From Flectonema sp. DT1601 (Eukaryota; Euglenozoa; Diplonemea; Diplonemida; Diplonemidae), in contig OZ025787.1 in NCBI GenBank assembly GCA_964019425.1, forward strand, positions 930,001 through 994,000: a DNA stretch of 64,000 nt, in the 5' to 3' direction. Shown in pieces: positions 23,719 to 35,015 of the stretch. Position 1 is the first letter of the stretch. Each line of letters starts with the position of its first letter. Below the pieces are notes generated by a model. The model did not search any database, was not told the origin of the DNA, and worked only from the letters and a program-made list of their open reading frames with translations. A program made the translations under genes and the position numbers.

Positions 23719-25608
23719 TTACGGATCTTGTGTACGAGGATCTCTTATTTGTATCGCTGCAGATCTTGGTGGTGGGGGTGTTGTTGCTCGCTTGCTGTCA
23801 TTGCGAGGATGGGAGTATTTCGGTGACATTGAAGGCACTGTGTTATGATCATCTGTGAAACAAGCGAGTTCTATTTTCGTATGAACGTCAAGCAAGTCCT
23901 GTGGAATAGAATCACCCTCACGACGACGAGTAGGACGAGGAACCTTATCGACTTGAAGCTCATCAGTGTTGTCAGACTCTTGCATTCTAAATTCAAAAGA
24001 ATTCGAAACAGAAGCTGCAACACGAGACTTAAACTCTTCCTTATCAATAAGAGGAATCAACCTGTCTGGAGAAGATGCTTTCACTGTTTTATCATCTTCC
24101 ATATTGATCTCACGTTCAATTCTACTAATCGCTCCTAAGGCATCAGTAGCATTTGGTCTTGCTTTACTACTATAAGAAAGCATACCAACAACTAATTTCT
24201 TCATTGATGCTGAAATAAAAGACCACTCATCACCTTGTGGTTCAAGTGGTTTTCTCATACTACATAAGAGCTCTGCTGGACTTCTTCCTTTAAAAGGTTC
24301 AATACCTGATATCAAAACGTGTAATACGATTCCCAAGCTAAAGATGTCGAGTTTACATAAACGTTCGATGGTTACGCTTTGAGTCTTTGCCAAAACTTCT
24401 GGAGGACAGTATGACAAAGTTCCACAAGGAGTGCATGAAACTTTAGCTGTGTGAAGCGCACTAGCATCGAATGTTTTGCCGAGACCGAAATCGCAAAGTT
24501 TTACAATCGGATTAGACATGTCTTCACTTGGAAATATTAAAATATTTTCAGGTTTAATATCTCTATGAACAGTATGAGCTGTTACGTGAAGATACTCAAT
24601 AGCTGACAGTAGCTGTCTTCCTATGTTTATAACTTCTGATTCAGTCATGTATCCTTTCTTCATCATGAAGTCAAATAGATCACCTTTTCCTAATTCCATT
24701 ATAATGTATACTTTTGATCTTGTTTGACACACGCTGCTCAACTTTACGATGTTCTGATGACTGAGGTCTCTATGAAGTTGTATTTCACGTTTTATAAAAT
24801 TCCATTCCCTCAAAGTATGAACGTTATGTTTATTGATTACTTTAATTGCGGCAGGGTTACGTTTCTTCTTTTCTATTGCAGCGTAGACACAACCAAAGGC
24901 ACCTTTTTGAAGATATTTTGTGGCCTTCTTGTCGTACGTATCGTGCACATCACGGACTTCTTTGTATGGTAAATTGATACCCAGTTGAAATCGATGGCAT
25001 GTTGCCATACATGCTGCTGCTGTCTTGTCTGTGAAGAACGAAAAAACTCTCTGCAGGATGTGGATGGGAATACGGAATGCAACAGGATCGGCACAACCTC
25101 TACAAACTCTCATTTCAGGGCCTCCTGTGTATAGTTGCTGGCGTTTTGATGCGCATAAATCACAGAAAATACGTCCACAGCGTCGACACCAATGACGTCT
25201 GTTGGTAGTAGTGAATCCTATTTTACAATTAGTGCAATTACTTATCGACGGGTCTAAGAATCTCATTCCTAATATCTTTACTGATTTCGGATCTTTTACT
25301 GTCGGATTGTCACCCTCTCTCGCTAACTTTTCGTAGGCTAAGTTTTTAGTATCTGCTCCAGTGGTACGTGCTCGACGTCGGCCATCGTGAGACATTAACA
25401 CTTGGCCTCTCTTCATTTGATTACTTGCTCCGCTGACACCTCGTTCTCTGGATGTAGTTTTTAAAGTTTCAATATCATCGATAACACGATCTGTGTTTGC
25501 AATCCCTGATGAGCTGCTTGCAACAGTACTAGTGGTTGCGGTTGCGATAGGGGAAGAAGTTGTGGTGGTATTGGCAGCTGTGCCAACCTTACTCTGCTGA
25601 TCACCCAT
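23719..25608 (-). CDS. FYVE / F-box-like / Ser-Thr kinase fusion
   Basis: A 629-aa protein with an unusual domain order. MGDQQS at the N terminus fits an N-myristoylation signal. A FYVE zinc finger covers about 118-175, with cysteines at 125, 128, 141, 144, 149, 152, 169 and 172 and the NRRHWCRRCG ligand motif (usual form RRHHCR). FYVE domains bind PI3P on endosomes. Residues about 178-215 contain IPIHILQRVFSFF then a CxATCHRFQ pattern, which looks like an F-box. The kinase domain runs about 230-497: GAFGCVY at 236, K256, HRDIKPEN at 348, DFG at 373 and PPE at 402. The catalytic residues are intact. The tail is disordered and Pro/Ser-rich. The stop codon lies inside CC-GTAAGT, a good donor. 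Splicing a 44-nt intron (23679-23722) would replace the end with about six residues and stop at 23657. An endosomal kinase, perhaps coupled to ubiquitin ligation, is inferred. Confidence 0.85.
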   Translation of the reverse strand: MGDQQSKVGTAANTTTTSSPIATATTSTVASSSSGIANTDRVIDDIETLKTTSRERGVSGASNQMKRGQVLMSHDGRRRARTTGADTKNLAYEKLAREGDNPTVKDPKSVKILGMRFLDPSISNCTNCKIGFTTTNRRHWCRRCGRIFCDLCASKRQQLYTGGPEMRVCRGCADPVAFRIPIHILQRVFSFFTDKTAAACMATCHRFQLGINLPYKEVRDVHDTYDKKATKYLQKGAFGCVYAAIEKKKRNPAAIKVINKHNVHTLREWNFIKREIQLHRDLSHQNIVKLSSVCQTRSKVYIIMELGKGDLFDFMMKKGYMTESEVINIGRQLLSAIEYLHVTAHTVHRDIKPENILIFPSEDMSNPIVKLCDFGLGKTFDASALHTAKVSCTPCGTLSYCPPEVLAKTQSVTIERLCKLDIFSLGIVLHVLISGIEPFKGRSPAELLCSMRKPLEPQGDEWSFISASMKKLVVGMLSYSSKARPNATDALGAISRIEREINMEDDKTVKASSPDRLIPLIDKEEFKSRVAASVSNSFEFRMQESDNTDELQVDKVPRPTRRREGDSIPQDLLDVHTKIELACFTDDHNTVPSMSPKYSHPRNDSKRATTPPPPRSAAIQIRDPRTQDP

Positions 25609-26533
25609 AAATTGATTACTCTATTTCTGAATAAAAGTAATACAACAAAATTCCAATTCTGTAGATTCTGTAAAACAACCAATTAACAACATGTTCTGGT
25701 TAAGAAAATTATGTTTAAAAAAATAACTTAATCAACTCCCTTTTTACACAATGCTCTAATACTATTAACTAATCACCACATTATTTTGATAATAAACAAC
25801 GACACTGTAGTGCGGAAGGTAGCAATGAAATTTTTTTTTTTTTAAAAAAGGAAAAGAACGGAGAAAAAAAAAAAAAACATGGGGGAACATAGTAAAAAAG
25901 AGCCACGTTGCCGATGACAGTAGCTATTTGACAGGCAACTCACAAAGCGTTTTGTTTCTTCAGATTCATGAAAGGTTAACTTATAAATAGTGTAAGAACC
26001 GACTTTCATAAGCACCTATCTCTACACACTTGCTGAAATGATCTCTTTGAAGGGACAGGGACTGGAAATAGTTGTCCCAGCCGCGACAGTCGTGGGTAAC
26101 TTCCTTAGAAGATAGACACACATAGACAGGGACAACATTAAACAGCGAACACGTGTCACTAGTAGAAACTAAAAAACAAGATCGCAATGACGGTCACAGG
26201 TAGCTGTAAAGGCAGCTGGTAGTGTTACAGACTAGTTATTGAGTGAAGCAAATAAAATATAATCTCAAAACCTACTTCTAAAGTAAGTAACTAACGGAAA
26301 GGTTTACCAAACATTTATTAACTCAGCAGGTAGACTTGGAATGTAGCAACGGCCTTTATGACAACCTGTCAACGTATGCTCTTCGCCTAGCGGATTATCG
26401 ATTTCACTCACCAGAGTTTACTACTAAAACCGAAACTAAAAGTAAGAACTGCTCATATCGAACAATTGATCAGTATTGGTACTCATCATTAAGAGTTGTT
26501 ATATGACTTATCATCAATACTATTTGATGACTA
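25609..26533. other. Spacer between exchanger and FYVE kinase
   Basis: Nothing gene-like was seen. On the minus strand, T-rich stretches ending TTTTACAG and TTTATTCAG lie 26-80 nt before the FYVE-kinase start. They are candidate splice acceptors for its 5' UTR. Confidence 0.55.
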
Positions 26534-28366
26534 CTAGTCTTCAACAGGTGATCTATTATTTTGATCTTCTTGTTGAATAGAACCAATACCACTATCTGGA
26601 GCTGTCATTTCACCAGGAGGATCAACAACAGGTGTTGTCTCTGGAGCAGATTGCTGAGTTGTTGAAATAGAATTCCTGTCCCTCCGTAAACTCCTACTCG
26701 ATCCTCTTCTTAAAGCTGTAAGGACTCCAGTGTAGTCAGCACCTTCACGGAGAAGCTTGAGACAGATCTTTTCACGCTGGCGATCCTCGTGAGTTTCTTG
26801 CAAGCAAACAAATGGTTTGATCCAGCGGGTATCAGCACCGAGACACCAGGAAGCTGATTGCCATGAACAAGTTCGAATGTTTCTCCAAATTTTAGAATGG
26901 AGACTTTCTTCTTCTGGAACCTCAGGAGGAGGTCCATGAGCAGCACCGATAACAACAACTTCCTCAGAGTCGTCTAATTCTTCTGCCAGGTTTTGTAAAG
27001 GGATCAGTGGCTCTGCGTCAACACTCTCACCGTTAGAGGCTGGATCGAGTCCGAGAACTTTGAGCATCGGTTTTGATAACCCTCCAAAGATAAACACTGT
27101 AGCAATTACTGTAGCCCATGTAGTCGTAACTAGCCTATCACCATGTTGAAGTACCCCTTGGTGAGTTCCGTATGATGCCAATGCAAATGCGATAGCACCT
27201 CGAAGACCAGAAAACCACATAAACACTTGTTCTGTTAGCTTTATCTTTTCAGTTCGACTGTCTCTGAATAAATTAGACAGAAAACACAACGGGAATATGT
27301 TACATGCCCTCCCTAGCAGGATAACTGAGAATGTTGCAAGCATGAACCAAGGATCCCATACAAGACAATCAAAGTAAGTCCACGGAGCAGCTCCTAAGAA
27401 CACAAATACGTACAACTCAGCCGTCTCTGCTACAGCTTTAATTAGTCTTGGCAAGAATATTTTATTAGCGACAGAGAGATTGTGAAGAGTCCAGTGTTTG
27501 ACTAATCTACCTCCGACAAATATAGCCATTATTCCACTGAAATCGAGTGCTTGGGCAACGCTGTACATTCCACCAGCGCTTAAAAATACTATGACCAACT
27601 CAATCGTAGGGTGTTGGCGTAAATCGACCACTTTGAGAAACAAAGCACTGGCTAGAGAGAGGAGGATTCCAACTACAACGGATCCAAAAAAAACTACCCA
27701 AAATTCAAAAAACGCGGCAATCATACTGCTGCTTTGTTTTTTTAGGATTTTAGCGCAGACGGTGTACAGAACAATTGCTACCGCATCGTTAATTACAGAC
27801 TCTCCGAATACGAGGTAGAACATAGCTGGTTTATTAGTAGGAAACACTTCATTCAAAACTGTGAGTGTCGCTACTGGATCAACTGCTGAAATTAAAGCAC
27901 CAAAGGCGTAGGATTCCCAAAATGAAATACCTCCCCCAAAGCTGAGGAGGGTTCCAACAACAACCGTTGATATCAACGTACCAAAGATAGCTAACATTAG
28001 TATGGTTCCAGCATTAGATGATAAAGATGATCTCGAGGATGTTAAACTAAACCCAGCATCGAATATGATCGGTGGTAAGATTACTAACAAGAATGAGTCC
28101 GCATTAAACTTCGCAGCAGCTTTACCAAACCGAGGATCAATTACGTGAAGAACAGCTCCAACAATAAATCCAATTATTATTACACCTCCACACTCAGTCA
28201 TAAGCGGTATTTTAAATTTATGAACTGCCTTTACTGCGAGGAACGCTAGTGCGATCATAATCCCTTGTACTATCTGTCTCATCGCCTCTTCTGCGAGTCC
28301 TTCGTCATCGTCACCAGTTGCCTCGATAACCAGACATGGTAGTCCACTTGAATTCCCAGGCAACAT
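26534..28366 (-). CDS. SLC9/NHE-type Na+/H+ exchanger (CPA1)
   Basis: A single exon encodes 610 aa. About 12 hydrophobic segments span residues 30-440 and are followed by a soluble C-terminal tail of about 170 residues. Residues 92-108 (LLVILPPIIFDAGFSLT) match the conserved amiloride-region helix of NHEs. GESVINDAVAIVLY at 188-201 is the TM helix with the Asn-Asp pair (N193, D194) that binds the transported cation in electroneutral CPA1 exchangers. The GLRGAIAFALA motif later in the sequence is also family-typical. The tail is acidic, then Ser/Thr/Gln-rich, suggesting phosphoregulation. The protein should exchange H+ for Na+ or K+ at the plasma membrane or an endomembrane; which one cannot be told. 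Minus-strand TTTTTTTAAAG ends 15 nt before the ATG. Confidence 0.95.
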   Translation of the reverse strand: MLPGNSSGLPCLVIEATGDDDEGLAEEAMRQIVQGIMIALAFLAVKAVHKFKIPLMTECGGVIIIGFIVGAVLHVIDPRFGKAAAKFNADSFLLVILPPIIFDAGFSLTSSRSSLSSNAGTILMLAIFGTLISTVVVGTLLSFGGGISFWESYAFGALISAVDPVATLTVLNEVFPTNKPAMFYLVFGESVINDAVAIVLYTVCAKILKKQSSSMIAAFFEFWVVFFGSVVVGILLSLASALFLKVVDLRQHPTIELVIVFLSAGGMYSVAQALDFSGIMAIFVGGRLVKHWTLHNLSVANKIFLPRLIKAVAETAELYVFVFLGAAPWTYFDCLVWDPWFMLATFSVILLGRACNIFPLCFLSNLFRDSRTEKIKLTEQVFMWFSGLRGAIAFALASYGTHQGVLQHGDRLVTTTWATVIATVFIFGGLSKPMLKVLGLDPASNGESVDAEPLIPLQNLAEELDDSEEVVVIGAAHGPPPEVPEEESLHSKIWRNIRTCSWQSASWCLGADTRWIKPFVCLQETHEDRQREKICLKLLREGADYTGVLTALRRGSSRSLRRDRNSISTTQQSAPETTPVVDPPGEMTAPDSGIGSIQQEDQNNRSPVED

Positions 28367-28381
28367 TTATGCCGTGCTAAC

Positions 28382-30314
28382 CTTTAAAAAAAATATACAT
28401 TTATATAGATAAAATCACGTGCATCAGACTATTTATTTTCAAGCAAGGCACATGAACAACTGAACACAGATACTCGTCAGCGAAAAAATAAACAAATGGA
28501 ATTAGAAACACCCCAAATGAGTTTTTGATATAACAAAAAAAGAACTTGTCAAAAGGCTTGATAGTTAACAGAAATTATGAATCCTGCCATGCCTTGACGC
28601 AGATTGCACGAAACAAATTTCCTCCCCATACCTGATCTGAACGAAAGCGAAAACAGAGAATTCAGAACCCTAGTGTATCTCCCTTCCTACAGTTGAAGAA
28701 GCGAAGAACAAACACAAACCACTTGCTATTGCAGAGGGTAGTGCTTTTTTAAATCCCCCCCTCCGATGTTGACTGAGGAATTGTTCGAAACAAGAAAAAC
28801 AAAGAAAATGTTGCACGACAAGTATTTGCAAAAAAAGATACAGGAAATATTTTACCAAATAGATACCAAATAGAATAGACCTTCAATTTTCAGTTCGTGA
28901 GTTTCTTTTTATTCATCCCCCCTTACCTCCTACAACGTGATCAGACTGACCAAGAAAAAAAGTCAGCCGATAAGACTATAGAAAGAGAGAAAAGAAAAAG
29001 AAAAAAAAATAACTGGTACAACACGCAAAAAAAAATCAATAATACTACGTTACTGCCAACAGCAACTATTGTTTCAGAGCTTGAAGGCTAACGATGTGAT
29101 TCTCGAATTCTGTTCTACTTAAACGATGACTGTCCCCACGTCAGGCTCACAAGCAACAGACACGATGACTCACCATAACTAATAATGGGAAAGGGAACAT
29201 CACGACACACCACATGATCTTACGTTCCGCACAAAACCGCTTCTGTTTTATGTTGAAAGGCTAACAGGATGAGTTGCCTGACCAAAACTATTAAAAGGGG
29301 TTGAAACGTTTGAATGTATTTATGAAGAAATAAATATCCGGATTGTACCATAGTAAGCTATAATGATTGTTAGTTATGACACAGTAAAGGTAATGTTAGT
29401 TTAGGTAAACTCTCTGCAAATGACGTAGAAGACTTTACATTATAATTAATGTTTCTTAATAGTCGTGAGCCTTGGGAAACCAAAACCAGGGTCATAATGT
29501 AGTACGGCAGAGTGTAGATTTCACCTATTAAATACTTGTCAATAAAGAGATTGACATTCATTAAAAAAATGAGTTAGCTTATGTTGTTAGTTCGTAGCGG
29601 AGCACTCACCTTAAAACTATTAAAGGAGTGTTATCCAGAATTCAGTTAGAAAACATGACAAATAATGTTGGGGCGGTAGCATCGACGAGTTTTGGTCCAG
29701 AGTGGAGGCTTATCGAAATAAACTCATCATCAGTGTCGCCACGTTCTATGCGCGAACTGTTGAGCTCGACGTTCATAGTTTTGGGGTACCTCAATGTTTT
29801 CTACTTATAACTGTTGATACTGGAATGTACTTTCTTTCGACAAAGAAACAAAAATGACGTTAAACGTTTAGATTTTTATATTATTTGACTGCGAATTATT
29901 ATTTTATTTATTTTTTTTCTTTTAATATGTCGTCTTTATTCAAACAGGTTCCTTTGAAATTACACAATTTTCTTTATTTTTTTTTTCTTTTTCTTTTTTA
30001 GTGACATATACGCACATGTCGGGGGAGTACTCATACGACCAAGGCTGCAAATATGTTGGTTAGTAATCATTGAAAACTCGTACCGTGCTTTCATGTGTGT
30101 CTTTTGATTAACACACGAGCAAAGGAATTTCATGATCAATTGTTTTGCCTCCAAAAATAAAAGGAGATATAAATAATCATTAGTGACAAGTGCTAACCCG
30201 CAAAGAACTAACATTTGAGTGCAAATTGAAAAGAAAAGGAAAAAAACTAATATACCTAAAAGAAAACGAAGTAGAGACAAGTAAGTTCAAGTATTTTGCC
30301 TTCCGATTGGATGA
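28382..30314. other. Spacer carrying R2 copy B
   Basis: No supported gene over 1.9 kb. It contains the best-preserved R2 element (29298-29612), bracketed by direct repeats, and T runs near 29908-29925 and 29974-30000. The remaining sequence shows no recognisable signal. Confidence 0.6.
29298..29612. mobile_element. R2 element copy B with flanking direct repeats
   Basis: Near-identical direct repeats AAAACTATTAAA(A)GG flank the element (29284-29298 and 29613-29626). The interior carries R2 blocks in order: GAATGTATTTATGAAGAAAT, GTTAGTTATGACACAGTAAA, GGTAATGTTAGTTTAGGTAA, ACTCTCTGCAAATGA, then TTTCACCTATTAAATACTTG and TCAATAAA. It is the longest copy (about 315 bp) and probably closest to full length. 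Confidence 0.65.
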
Positions 30315-32925
30315 TTACTCTGCAGCTGCGTCAACAGGGACTGCATTTACGGAAGCGCCTCCAGTTTCAACCAGTGGAGCTCTACCGACATCTTCCAAAG
30401 CAACGTCTGGTTTGCGTTCTTTCCCTACGAAAGGCTGTGACTCTTGATTAAGCCCTGAGAATTATTAATAATTACAACTCACTTACATCCCACGAGGGGA
30501 AGGGAAGTACACACACCTTCATAATCAATCGATCTCTTCTTCCATTGTTTGTAACCATACACGCAGGCTCCGATAAAGAACACACCCGTGATAACCAAAG
30601 CAAAGATAACTCCGACAGATAGCTGTATTATTATTGATAAGATACATAATCGGATTCTATAAAACTAATTATTGCAAAACAACAAATACACACCTTGTCG
30701 CATTGTTCCCCTGAGTACAGTCTGCTACATTTGCATTTGCCGTCACCGTCGATGCCATCATTGCACGAGCCTTGGTCACATGAGATGCACGGAGTGCAGA
30801 ATTCACCAAAGTGATTTTTATCGCACGCATCGCATGCGGCCCCTGTGAATTCACCACTACATTTGCAAATATAGGTTTTAGTAAGAATGCTCATATCACA
30901 GGTGCCGTGATAACTTCCAGAACATGGGCAAAGACCACAACCATCATCGCAAGTTAGATCAGACATCTTTGTTACTGGACAAGATTGGACAAACATGATT
31001 TCACCATCCTTAACTGGTGTAGAGTGAGTAGTTCCATTATTAGGTGTAACAGTAATTGAATAGTTGACATTCAATAACGGAGTGACAACTGTTTTTGGAA
31101 TGTGGCAAAGTACTGTAGTGGAGTTGACGTAAGTTGCACGTGTATGAGTATTATTATATTCACACAGTAGGTTATTTAATGTATCAGTAAAACCTGTTCC
31201 TACAACTGTGACTGCCCAACACCCTGCTGAACGAACTTCACGAGGTTCAACGTGACTAACCTTTGGGAACTGATTGTACACAATGCCAGTAGCTGGAGAT
31301 GTGTAATTATTAATAATCGACGGTAATTCATCAACTGGAGCATAGAAGACGTTCATAACATACGACCCCGTAAGGTTGTCTACTCTCGGAGGTACAACAA
31401 ATGTGTACATAGTTTCTGAAACAGTCGTTAGCGGCAATATAGAGTAACCAGGAGAGGCTGGAGCATTACATGGGTTTGTTTCGTTTTTAATACAAATTCC
31501 AATGCGGAGAGTGTTCTTTGGTAGCCAAACAAGATCTCCACTAAGTGTGACATCACTCTCTGTGTCGGATGGGAGAAGCATCGGAGAGACCGAAGTGATG
31601 TCTAAGAAACGACCTTCACCTCCTCCCAGATCCTGAACCCACGACGGAACAGGTTTAAGTAAGTCAAGTCCGACAAAGAACTGTGATTTCTCACTACTAT
31701 CTGCACCCATCCATCTAATAGAAGAATCATTATAAAAAGATGGAACAAACCCACTGAGAAGATTATTAGACAATTCTACAAGTTCAAGACTGTCTGAGGA
31801 ATTAGTCCTGTTTTGTAATTCAGTCGGAATAGTTCCCACGAACTTATTATTGCTTAGAACTAATTCTTTCGAAACAGAAGTCCACATCGATGGTGGAATG
31901 GTACCTTGAAGTCTGTTGTTGTCTAACACTACATTTACTAATTTTAATGAAGGTAATATACTAGGCAGTGTTCCTGATAGTTGCGTGTGTTCAATCACAA
32001 CATATTCAATAGCACCACTAAATATCGATCCCGGAAATTCACCTGTAAAGTTACCAACGAGAGATAGGCTACTCAACTTAGCCATGTTACCAAAGTTATC
32101 AGAAAGTTTACCCGAGAAGTCTCCAGACAACGTTAAATCCTCAAGCGATGACAAATTGAAGAGCCCTTCAGGGAATTGCCCTGATATCTTTGTGTTTGAA
32201 ATTACTAAAGATCTCAGATTTGACGCCTTTCCAATGCAGTTCAGCATATCAGTTGATCCCTGTAGATTTTGATTATCAGCCAAATTTACTTTTACTAATG
32301 ATGAAATATCACAAAGTGATGACAGCCATTCCTTTGGAGCAGTGGCATTGCACCCGGTTAGGAATAAGTTTTGGAGGCTGCTGGCATTTTTAATATCAGG
32401 TATATCTGATGCCCTTGCATTATTTGAATAGTCCATGGAGTAAACACAGTCAGGAATGACACCTGAAAGAGATGTAATATTGTTGTTGGCAACTGAGATT
32501 TTAACTTTCTGGGTTTCCGTTCTATTTTCACAGATCACATCATCGAATACTGCCGTACCACTGAATGAACTATACTCTAAAAACAGATTCATAAGAGATG
32601 ATGGAAGCGTTGTTAAGTGGCTACCAATGTCCCCAGTTAGTTGGGAATTTTCTGACAAGTCGAGCAGCTCCAGTTCTTGAAATGCGTCCCAGTTGCCATC
32701 GTAGTCACCGTCTAGGTTATTATCAACTAAGCGTAAAGACACAACGTCACCCTGTTTGTTGCAAACTACTCCGTGCCACTGGTCACAATAATCCCCCACA
32801 AGCCATCCGAAATTTTGCGACCAGTTAGCACCTCCGGTAGAGTTGTACAAATGTACCAGCTCAGCGTACTGGGTGTTGTTCACTCCCGTAAGTGAGGTTG
32901 CAATAGTTAGCAACACGCTCAACAT
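30315..32925 (-). CDS. LRR / IPT / EGF single-pass membrane protein, three exons
   Basis: The likely ATG is at 32925, five codons inside the longest open frame, whose first codon is GTG. Exons are 30694-32925, 30517-30622 and 30315-30454; the introns (71 and 62 nt) start GTGTGT and end CAG. The spliced product is about 825 aa. A signal peptide (MLSVLLTIATSLTG) precedes a plant-like LRR cap with WHGVVCN and about a dozen LRRs with NNxLxGxIP motifs. A later segment (SHVEPREVRSAG onward) is an IPT/TIG Ig-like fold, followed by Cys-rich EGF/laminin modules (CDQGSC, CKCSRLYSGEQC). Exon 2 supplies one transmembrane helix (LSVGVIFALVITGVFFIG) and a basic stop-transfer. Exon 3 gives a cytoplasmic tail of about 50 residues without a kinase. 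There are many N-glycosylation sites. A cell-surface adhesion or recognition receptor is inferred; the ligand is unknown. Confidence 0.85.
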
Positions 32926-33185
32926 TTTGTTATGTAGCACTTAATCACAGGATTGAAGTTTTCATAAATATAAACTACTTGTCATTTAATAGTCAACCAG
33001 ATCTCTACATTTGTTACTAAGAAAGGCTGCTAAGAAAACAAAACATAACTTTTGCAGAACTAAATCTTTCAACGACGAGACAAAACTAACAAATAAGAAC
33101 AGTAGCCATAACATAAAATGACTGATTTGGTGTAAATGATGTGATCTATGACAGAACACAAAATACGCTACGATGTAATACCTTG

Positions 33186-35015
33186 TTATGACTCTAAGCG
33201 TCTCGGGGGTGCAGTACAGGGACGTTTCCGTCGTTGAGTAACTCGGTTCGTATTTTGGAGAGAAGTTGATATTGTCGGCTGGTATTTTGTTTGTTTTTTG
33301 TAATCTTCCTCAGCTGCTGTCACAACACGACGTGAGATCTCTGCTGTTTGAGATGAAGTAGTGAGGGATGAGTCGAACTGAGTTCTATCAATCTGTTGAT
33401 TAGCAGAGAGTGACACAGAATCAGGCGATACTAATGTTTGAGAACCTCTGAAAGGACTCGACTTAGGAGTGAAGTAAACTGTTCCATTACTTTGATCCAA
33501 CTCGACCTCTACCTGCTCATCAACAACACCGTTGGACACTTCACTTCGAAGTTTCTCAACCATAGAGCAGAGTTGGTGTTGTTCCTTTATCAGAACCTGT
33601 CGCTCACTTTCAAATTTCCCCTTTTCATGCTGCTTTAACATCAAACACTTTCTAAGCTGTTGGCTTAAAAAATTAACTTCCGTCTGAGCATCATCAAACT
33701 TTGCTCTGTAGTATGAGACCGAATCACTGTTTTCGTTACCAGCATATTTTCGTATCGCTTCGTCTTTATATCCGGTAGACTGCTTTATAGCTTCAAGTTC
33801 TTGTTGCTTAAGCTGAGATGCGAAGATAGTATTGTATTCAACTGTCATTGTTTGGACTAGCTTCTCGGATGCTCGTAGTTGGCTTTCAACTTTACTCTTA
33901 CTAGCGAGAGCATTTTTCAATTCACATTTTGTTTCAGTCAGCTGGTTGAGTGTTTTTGTTCGTAATTGCTGAGCTTCTTTTAGAGAAGCGTGCACACTTA
34001 CAGCAGATAAAGTTTTAAGTTTTTTGTGGAGGTCAGCTACTTCTGCTTCGGTGATGTGTTTCTTGGATAGCTGCAGCTGCTGTTTGTTGAATTTGGTGTT
34101 TAGGCTTTCGATTATTCGTAAGGTGTGTTTTTCATTCTGCCGAGTATCACGTTCCCTGTAAGCTCGAACTCGATTGATTTCTTGCTCGAGGGCTGCCATT
34201 TCCTGCTCAGCATTATTGTGCTGAGCAATCTTGTGCTGAGCTTTTTCTAAAGATCCTCTTAACAAGGTTAGTTGTGATGTTAGCGTCGCAAGTTGCATTC
34301 TCATTCGGGTTTCAACTTTCTTTAATTGCTGGATTTGTTTCTTATACGCTACTACGAGTTCTTCTCTTTCACCAGCGCAGTGAGAATGCGACTGCTCCAA
34401 TGCCGACAGCTGATTTTCTACTTCTTGTTTTTCAGACTTTAAAGTGTTTACGATATTATTAATTGTAGCATCCGTTTCATTTTGTTTTTTTGATGCAAGA
34501 CACGATTGGGCTTGATATGCATTGTCACGCTCTCTACTAGCTGAGAGGAGTAGGCGAAAACTGATTCTAATAGCTTCTATTGCTGAGAGAGGGGTACTTG
34601 ACGATATTCGAGTTTTATCATAAAATTCTACATCAACAGTGGAGGACATCACTTCGTCTAATAAGTTTCGAAGAGCTTGTTCAACGAGAGGATATTTACA
34701 AAGTTGTTCGCTGAGTTTTTTATTCTTAACGCTTGTTTGATGACGTTCTGCTTCGTATTTAATCATCTCAGAATTGTGATTAGACTTCTCTTCTCGTAAC
34801 ATTTCTGAAATTGATATAACTTGATGCTGTAGTTGCTGAACAGACGACCGTTGTCCTACAACTGTTTCTTGTAGAATCTTATTATCTTCGACCACAACCT
34901 GAATCTGTTTTCTTAACTGCGCATTACGATCACGCTGACTCTGTAATTTAACATCGAGCTCTTGTTGTTGGTTCCCCACAGAACCAAATCCAGCAAGCGA
35001 TCCCGCCGCAGACAT
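33186..35015 (-). CDS. Long coiled-coil protein, unknown function
   Basis: A single exon encodes 609 aa. Heptad-rich Gln/Glu/Lys/Leu sequence predicts coiled coil over roughly residues 18-470, with breaks near 110-160. The last 130 residues are Ser/Thr/Gln-rich and end in a basic tail, QRRKRPCTAPPRRLES. RPxTAP-like C-terminal tails are seen in some ciliary and basal-body proteins, so a flagellar or centriolar role is possible but unproven. I do not recognise a family; similarity to myosin-tail or CCDC proteins in a search could be composition only. It ends 261 bp upstream of the LRR protein gene. Candidate acceptor-like sites upstream (TTACAAAATTTAAAG and TTTGTATTCACAG) are weaker than those of other genes here. 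Confidence 0.8.
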   Translation of the reverse strand: MSAAGSLAGFGSVGNQQQELDVKLQSQRDRNAQLRKQIQVVVEDNKILQETVVGQRSSVQQLQHQVISISEMLREEKSNHNSEMIKYEAERHQTSVKNKKLSEQLCKYPLVEQALRNLLDEVMSSTVDVEFYDKTRISSSTPLSAIEAIRISFRLLLSASRERDNAYQAQSCLASKKQNETDATINNIVNTLKSEKQEVENQLSALEQSHSHCAGEREELVVAYKKQIQQLKKVETRMRMQLATLTSQLTLLRGSLEKAQHKIAQHNNAEQEMAALEQEINRVRAYRERDTRQNEKHTLRIIESLNTKFNKQQLQLSKKHITEAEVADLHKKLKTLSAVSVHASLKEAQQLRTKTLNQLTETKCELKNALASKSKVESQLRASEKLVQTMTVEYNTIFASQLKQQELEAIKQSTGYKDEAIRKYAGNENSDSVSYYRAKFDDAQTEVNFLSQQLRKCLMLKQHEKGKFESERQVLIKEQHQLCSMVEKLRSEVSNGVVDEQVEVELDQSNGTVYFTPKSSPFRGSQTLVSPDSVSLSANQQIDRTQFDSSLTTSSQTAEISRRVVTAAEEDYKKQTKYQPTISTSLQNTNRVTQRRKRPCTAPPRRLES

